Part shown: in pieces, positions 6,085 to 9,547 of the stretch
How positions within the stretch are numbered: position 1 is the stretch's first letter
Layout: each line of letters starts with the position of its first letter
Source: Collinsella sp.
GTDB lineage: Bacteria > Actinomycetota > Coriobacteriia > Coriobacteriales > Coriobacteriaceae
DNA: 9,547 bases
NCBI GenBank assembly: GCA_014871605.1
Contig: WGSQ01000060.1
Coordinates: forward strand, 1-9,547
Direction: 5' to 3'
Notes under the pieces: generated by a model
Database searches by the model: none
Seen by the model: only the letters and a program-made list of their open reading frames with translations
Told to the model about the DNA's origin: nothing
Translations under genes and position numbers: made by a program

Positions 6085-8230
6085 TTAATTCGCACGCTTG
6101 CGGATAAGCACGGCCCCCATAACGGCCAGAACTCCAGCCACCGTCAGAAGCGCCACGGTCACCACAGACGAATCACCGGTCTTGGCAAGCCCTCCCTTGG
6201 TCGCCTTCTTGGCGGTATCGGTCTTGACGTCCGTCTTCACATCCGTCTTCTGACCGGGCTTCTGCCCAGGCTCCTCCTGCGCAGCCTGCGTCACGGTCAC
6301 CGTCGCTTCATCGGACGTGGAAACCAGCCCGGCAGCACTCGTCACCTCAACGCGATACACCTTTGAACCGACCTCGGTCGTCGCGGCGACGTACTCAGCC
6401 GCCGTCGCCCCGTCGATGGCAGAGAAGTTACCGTCCTCGCCCTTGACGAACCACTGGTAGGTAAGCTGGGCATCCGAGCCATCCACGCTGTCATCAACCG
6501 TCGCGGCAACGCTCAGCTTGGCCTCAGCGCCCTGAGCACACGTTACCGACTGCGGCTGAGCCGTGATGCTGGGAGCAACAAAAGCGGACGCGTACATAAT
6601 CGGGGTCCGGGAGGTTCCATTCTCGGCGTCATAGTCGCTCGGCATAAACGCACTCGAGGTATCTCCCGCATTCACATAGGCGCGCATCTCATCGAGAAGC
6701 TTGGCCGCCTTGTTGTAGACCTGTTCGCTCACTGCGGCAAACGCCTTGTTGGCAAGGTCCGTGCGCTGATCGGCAGGGGTCGCCTGCATCAACCCGTCAA
6801 CAACGTCCTGCTGGGCGATAACCTGCTTCTGAAGGACATCGAGGTAGGCGCGCACGTTCTCACCCATCGAGGCACGGTTGTTGTAGGCGAGCGTGTTGAT
6901 GTCCATGAAGGCGTAGTCGAGGTTCTTGCCGTCCTTTTCGACCAAAGCCTGCGCAACGTCGTCCTTGCGTCCTGTATAAGTGCCGTCCACCGTGTTCCAC
7001 GCCGGGAAGTAGTCAGCCGGAACTTCCGTCAACAGCGCAGAGTAGCTGGGCAGGTACACGCTGAACTCGCAACGCGAAAGCGCTTCCCACTGAATCGTGG
7101 CGATATCACTGGAAAGGCCGGACCGAATCTGGAAGATATTGCCCTCGGTCGTCCTGTTGTTGCCGATGGCATACAGGGCACTGTTGAGATTGGCGTTGAG
7201 GCTGTCATCCTGCTCACCGCGGGCAGCGAGGGAACGCAACGCCGTGAACGTATCGGATTTGATGCCTGGCGTAAACGTCAGCTGCGGGTCGATGAGCGAG
7301 GTGACGCGACCCTGTTCATCAACGGTATAGTCCGTCTGAGGCGCAAGGGCAGCACCGAAGTAAGCACGTCCCTGGGCCAGGCGCGTATTCTGCGACGAAC
7401 CCGAATTCTCCTTGCCATACGTCTTGAAGATGTTCGGCGTGCCGTCGTCATAGGTTACGAGAACGCCGTTGGACTCGGGCAGCGTCACGACATCGGCCGA
7501 GTGCAGGCACTGACTCGCATCGTCAAGATCGACCTTATACTGCAGGCCGCCGATGTTGGGATTAACGGACGCCACGTCGTCGCTCATCTTGACGGCAATC
7601 CACTGATGGCCCGAAAGCTGAGCGAAAATCCAGGTCTCGGTATTGTCGGCAATGACGATCTGGTTGCAGTCCTGAGAGCCATACTGATCGATGATGGCAC
7701 CGAGCTTCTCCACGCCGTCGCGCGCCGTGGACGAAACGCTCAACAGGTAGTCGGCCAGGTTATACTCGCCGATGCCCGTGTCGACACGAGGGTCGAGAGC
7801 ATCGATTCCGTCGTTGTAATCCGTTGTGAGCGTCGCGGAAACGGAGACGCCGCGCTCGTTGGTGCCGGCCTCGGAATACACGCGGGACGCCGCCTCGTCG
7901 TCCTGGGCATCCCACTCATCGGGATTGTCACGAACATAGGTGTAACGATACGAGCGACCCTGATAGGTGTACTCAAAGCCGGTCCCCGGCACAGAATCGT
8001 TCTCGAAAGAACGGAAGACAGGGTTGTCGATCGGCTGCTGCACGCCAAAGGTCTTGCAGTAGCGAGGTGAAAAGTCCTCGGCGCGGCCGACATAGGTATC
8101 GCCCGTCGTTGTCTGGTTCTTACCGATGTAAACCTGCGTGCAGGCGAGCGCGGGCGCGGGCATGGCAAGCACAAGCGCCGCGACTATGCCCCCCCCTAAA
8201 CACCTTCTTAGCAAAAGCCGGTAACCTCAT
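6085..8230 (-). CDS. Secreted peptidase family C69 dipeptidase with Ig-like domain and LAKTG sorting signal; apparent frameshift near start
   Basis: Family C69 (dipeptidase A/U34) enzymes are Ntn-hydrolases that cut dipeptides using an N-terminal Cys. ATG 8230 has a strong ribosome binding site and starts MRLPAFAKKVFRGG, but G8 at 8196-8189 throws it out of frame. One G fewer joins it to the main frame as a good signal peptide ending APALA|C. As sequenced, ATG 8230 gives a 36-residue peptide stopping at 8120. The main frame can start only at TTG 8214, with a weak ribosome binding site (709 residues). Using TTG numbering: signal peptide 1-24; Cys25 as the likely nucleophile, exposed by signal peptidase, followed by CTQVYIGKN and GDTYVGRAEDFSPR; C69 domain to about 480; helical stretch; Ig-like domain about 547-646 (LTYQWFVKG, VYRVEVTSAAG); KTDVKTDVKTD linker; LAKTG 676-680; membrane helix; RKRAN. 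LAxTG is the motif known for class E sortases. Likely role: wall-anchored dipeptide use. Confidence 0.88.
8189..8196 (-). repeat. G8 homopolymer in the signal-peptide coding region (candidate phase-variation tract)
   Basis: Eight consecutive C on the plus strand (G in the mRNA) lie 12 codons after ATG 8230. Seven or ten G would place that ATG in frame with the C69 protein; eight gives an early stop at 8122-8120. Homopolymers of this length near a gene's 5' end are classic slipped-strand sites, and also classic places for sequencing errors. Confidence 0.7.
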
Positions 8231-8235
8231 ACGTT

Positions 8236-8244
8236 CTCCCCTCC
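8236..8244 (-). promoter_or_regulatory. Strong ribosome binding site that decides the dipeptidase start
   Basis: On the minus strand GGAGGGGAG ends five bases before ATG 8230. This spacing and strength make ATG 8230 the intended start, rather than TTG 8214, which has only GAGG about ten bases ahead of it. Confidence 0.8.
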
Positions 8245-8444
8245 ACACGGAGCCCGAACTACCCACCAACAATATGCGTAATGAGAACACTTTAGCTGGG
8301 TAAATCGGATTGAATATGCAGTTATCAGCTTATCTTATGTGTTAAGGAAGTATGGACACGGCACTCGTAACAACCCGTGACCGGTCGTTTGCATCTGGCA
8401 GGCGGCATTCCCCGCAGGGTTGAACAGGCCGATAAGCCCCGTGC
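8245..8444. other. Intergenic region holding the dipeptidase promoter
   Basis: The stretch 8270-8355 is clearly more AT-rich than its surroundings, as expected of a promoter for the minus-strand dipeptidase gene. On the minus strand it holds TTAACA, GATAAGCTGATAA and two GCATATT words. No -35/-10 pair with proper spacing stands out, so no hexamers are assigned. No gene or RNA is visible in the remainder up to repeat copy 2. Confidence 0.4.
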
Positions 8445-8574
8445 GCAAGATTGAGCGGGCCGAGTGTCCCCCGTGGGGCTGAGGGGGCCAAATGTACCTG
8501 TTAGAGGCCATTTAAGCGTTTTAACGGGGACTTTTGGCCCCCTCAGTCCCACGGGGGACATTTGGCCCGCTCAT
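8445..8574 (+). repeat. 130-bp palindromic element, copy 2
   Basis: This is the same element as at 5869-5998, in the same orientation. Arms 8453-8492 and 8533-8572 differ at three of 40 positions, and all three become G-U pairs in a plus-strand RNA, so that hairpin is unbroken. The element ends 68 bp before the start of the HAD phosphatase gene and may lie in its leader or promoter region. With copy 1 it brackets the dipeptidase gene as 130-bp direct repeats about 2.6 kb apart. Confidence 0.9.
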
Positions 8575-8642
8575 GCCCGACTGGAACGACACGCGCTATC
8601 ATGGGTGCCGTTTTGATGAGTCATCCTGATGGGAGCGTACCT

Positions 8643-9308
8643 ATGGCAGCTTTTTCCACCGTGATCTTTGACCTTGACGGCACCATCCTCAACACGCTCG
8701 AGGACCTGGCAGCCGCCGGTAACCATACCTGCGAGATGCACGGTTGGCCCACGTTTGCCGTTGACGAATACCGCTATAAGGTGGGAAACGGCATGCTCAA
8801 GCTGGTCGAGCGCTTTATGCCCGCCGAGTATGCGGGCGACGGGCGCGCCTTTGAGCAGTCGCTTGCCGAATTTAGGGCTTACTACGGCGAGCACAAGGAG
8901 GACCACACCGCCCCCTACGCCGGCACGATTGAGATGCTCGACCGTCTGCGCGCCGCGGGCATTCAGCTTGCCGTGCTCACCAACAAGGATCATATTTCGG
9001 CAGCCCCGCTTATCGAGAAATACTTTGGTTCCGAGCGCTTTGCGCTGGTGCAAGGCCGTGTCGATGCGTTTCCGCCTAAGCCCGAAGCGCCCGTCACACT
9101 GCACGTGATGAAGGAGCTGGGCGCCGATCCGGCAACCACGCTCTATGTGGGCGATTCGAATGTCGATGTCCTGACCGGCCACAACGCCGGCCTTAAGAGC
9201 GCCGGCGTCAGCTGGGGCTTCCGCGGCCGCGCAGAGCTGGAAGCCGCCGGCGCCGACTACGTGGTGGACACCCAGGACGAACTCGCCAAGCTGATCTTAG
9301 GCGAGTAA
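8643..9308 (+). CDS. HAD-superfamily phosphatase, phosphoglycolate phosphatase-like
   Basis: The 221-residue protein is the usual length for the phosphoglycolate phosphatase (Gph) type: a Rossmann-like HAD core with a small helical cap. HAD motif I is FDLDGT (nucleophile Asp10, acid/base Asp12). Motif II is LTNKD (Thr113). Motif III is the lysine in PPKPEAP (Lys146), and motif IV is GDSNVD (Asp171, Asp175), which binds magnesium. The helical cap lies between about residues 18 and 90, including YKVGNGMLKLVERF. The start is ATG 8643, seven bases after GGGAG; ATG codons further upstream in the frame (8616, 8601) have no ribosome binding site and add residues before the conserved beta-strand. It hydrolyses a small phosphate ester in the cytoplasm, perhaps 2-phosphoglycolate, but the substrate of HAD enzymes cannot be read reliably from sequence. 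It appears to be a single-gene transcript; TATCAT at 8597-8602 is a possible but weak -10 element. Confidence 0.92.
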   Translation: MAAFSTVIFDLDGTILNTLEDLAAAGNHTCEMHGWPTFAVDEYRYKVGNGMLKLVERFMPAEYAGDGRAFEQSLAEFRAYYGEHKEDHTAPYAGTIEMLDRLRAAGIQLAVLTNKDHISAAPLIEKYFGSERFALVQGRVDAFPPKPEAPVTLHVMKELGADPATTLYVGDSNVDVLTGHNAGLKSAGVSWGFRGRAELEAAGADYVVDTQDELAKLILGE

Positions 9309-9319
9309 CCGCTCATCCC

Positions 9320-9354
9320 TCCCACGGGTAGCTAATGTGGGACGGGACCCTTTT
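9320..9354 (+). terminator. Weak candidate terminator after the HAD gene
   Basis: TCCCAC (9320-9325) can pair with GTGGGA (9337-9342), and TTTT follows at 9351. An alternative fold pairs AGCTAA (9330-9335) with TTAGCT (9353-9358). Neither is a textbook terminator, but the position just after the stop fits. Confidence 0.35.
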
Positions 9355-9373
9355 AGCTGCCCCCGCAACAAAG

Positions 9374-9418
9374 AAATGTCCCCGACTGCCGGCAGAAAAG
9401 GAACGTCCCCAAGTGCCG
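9374..9418 (+). repeat. Imperfect direct repeat of a GTCCCC-type unit
   Basis: The 18-base units at 9374-9391 and 9401-9418 match at 14 positions; both read GTCCCC, then A and TGCCG. AAATGTCCCC here also occurs, on the minus strand, in the right arm of the palindromic element at 8445-8574. This suggests a shared repeat family. Open frames across it on the minus strand are not credible genes. Confidence 0.6.
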
Positions 9419-9547
9419 CCTTCGACAGCGATGGCAACGCCACAGGCACAAGTGCCACTTTAAGCCAGCCAAGGGAACGCCGTTGTTTTGGCAACGACAG
9501 CGAAAGCCCGCCAGAGCGAGCAAGGTGCCTTGAAACAAGGCGGCATT
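9412..9547. repeat. Probable second type of palindromic element, cut by the window end
   Basis: TGCCGCCTT (9414-9422) and AAGGCGGCA (9537-9545) form a 9-bp inverted repeat. It can continue outward by a G-T and an A-T pair to the last base. The interior holds small hairpins (CGTTG/CAACG at 9481-9496, GCCTTG/CAAGGC at 9527-9541) and shared words (CGACAGCGA, GGCAACG). No coding sequence is convincing. Confidence 0.45.

Noticed and set aside
7501..8070. 189-codon plus-strand open frame opposite the dipeptidase gene
   Set aside because: It is the shadow of a recognised C69 domain, with no ribosome binding site or family pattern.
8140..8175. Dipeptidase as a lipoprotein through the Cys after the signal peptide
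   Set aside because: The residues before Cys are Ala-Leu-Ala, which fit signal peptidase I better than a lipobox; C69 enzymes need this Cys free at the N-terminus, and the protein has its own C-terminal anchor.
5869..8574. The two 130-bp elements as a CRISPR array or as insertion-sequence ends of one transposon
   Set aside because: There are only two copies 2.6 kb apart without spacers. They are direct rather than inverted, and the gene between is a dipeptidase, not a transposase.
8571..9182. 203-codon minus-strand open frame opposite the HAD gene
   Set aside because: The plus strand encodes all HAD motifs in order; the minus frame resembles nothing known to me.
9297..9538. Small minus-strand open frames over the terminal repeats
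   Set aside because: Their repeated GDVPFL- and GTFLFC-like words are translations of the GTCCCC repeat units, not protein signals.

Overview
The window is GC-rich DNA with Gram-positive surface features: secreted proteins with C-terminal membrane anchors, an LAxTG-type sorting motif, FIVAR and Ig-like modules, and strong Shine-Dalgarno sites. Together with [NiFe]-hydrogenase maturation, this best fits a gut actinobacterium of the Coriobacteriia (Collinsella-like). The assignment is inference; no rRNA or other taxonomic marker is present.

Layout. Bases 3-731 (+) hold the 3' part of hypE, whose product ends in the catalytic Pro-Arg-Ile-Cys tail. A perfect 18-bp hairpin (821-861) separates it from the convergent gene at 913-5427 (-). 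That gene encodes a 1504-residue secreted mosaic protein: signal peptide, acidic linker, two GLUG-like beta-helix modules flanking a FIVAR domain, several Ig-like domains, an alpha/alpha-toroid like the corrinoid-binding domain of intrinsic factor and transcobalamin, and a C-terminal membrane anchor. Its leader carries a cobalamin riboswitch (about 5605-5722) directly behind a sigma-70-like promoter. A hairpin that would hide the ribosome binding site lies just before the GTG start.

Upstream on the same strand, 6085-8230 encodes a secreted C69-family dipeptidase with an Ig-like domain and an LAKTG sorting signal. Its well-placed ATG and strong ribosome binding site are out of frame with the body of the gene because of a run of eight G in the signal-peptide region. 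This could be a phase-variable switch or a sequence error. A 130-bp palindromic element occurs twice, as direct repeats at 5869-5998 and 8445-8574, bracketing the dipeptidase gene. Downstream of the second copy, 8643-9308 (+) encodes a HAD-family phosphatase of the phosphoglycolate phosphatase type. The last 180 bases hold GTCCCC-type repeats and what looks like a second, truncated palindromic element.

How it fits together. The most interesting unit is the riboswitch-controlled surface protein. The cobalamin sensor and the intrinsic-factor-like domain independently suggest an anchored corrinoid-capture protein made when B12 is scarce. The dipeptidase is a second cell-surface protein, possibly switched on and off in subpopulations. 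hypE and the HAD phosphatase are housekeeping neighbours with no visible link to either.
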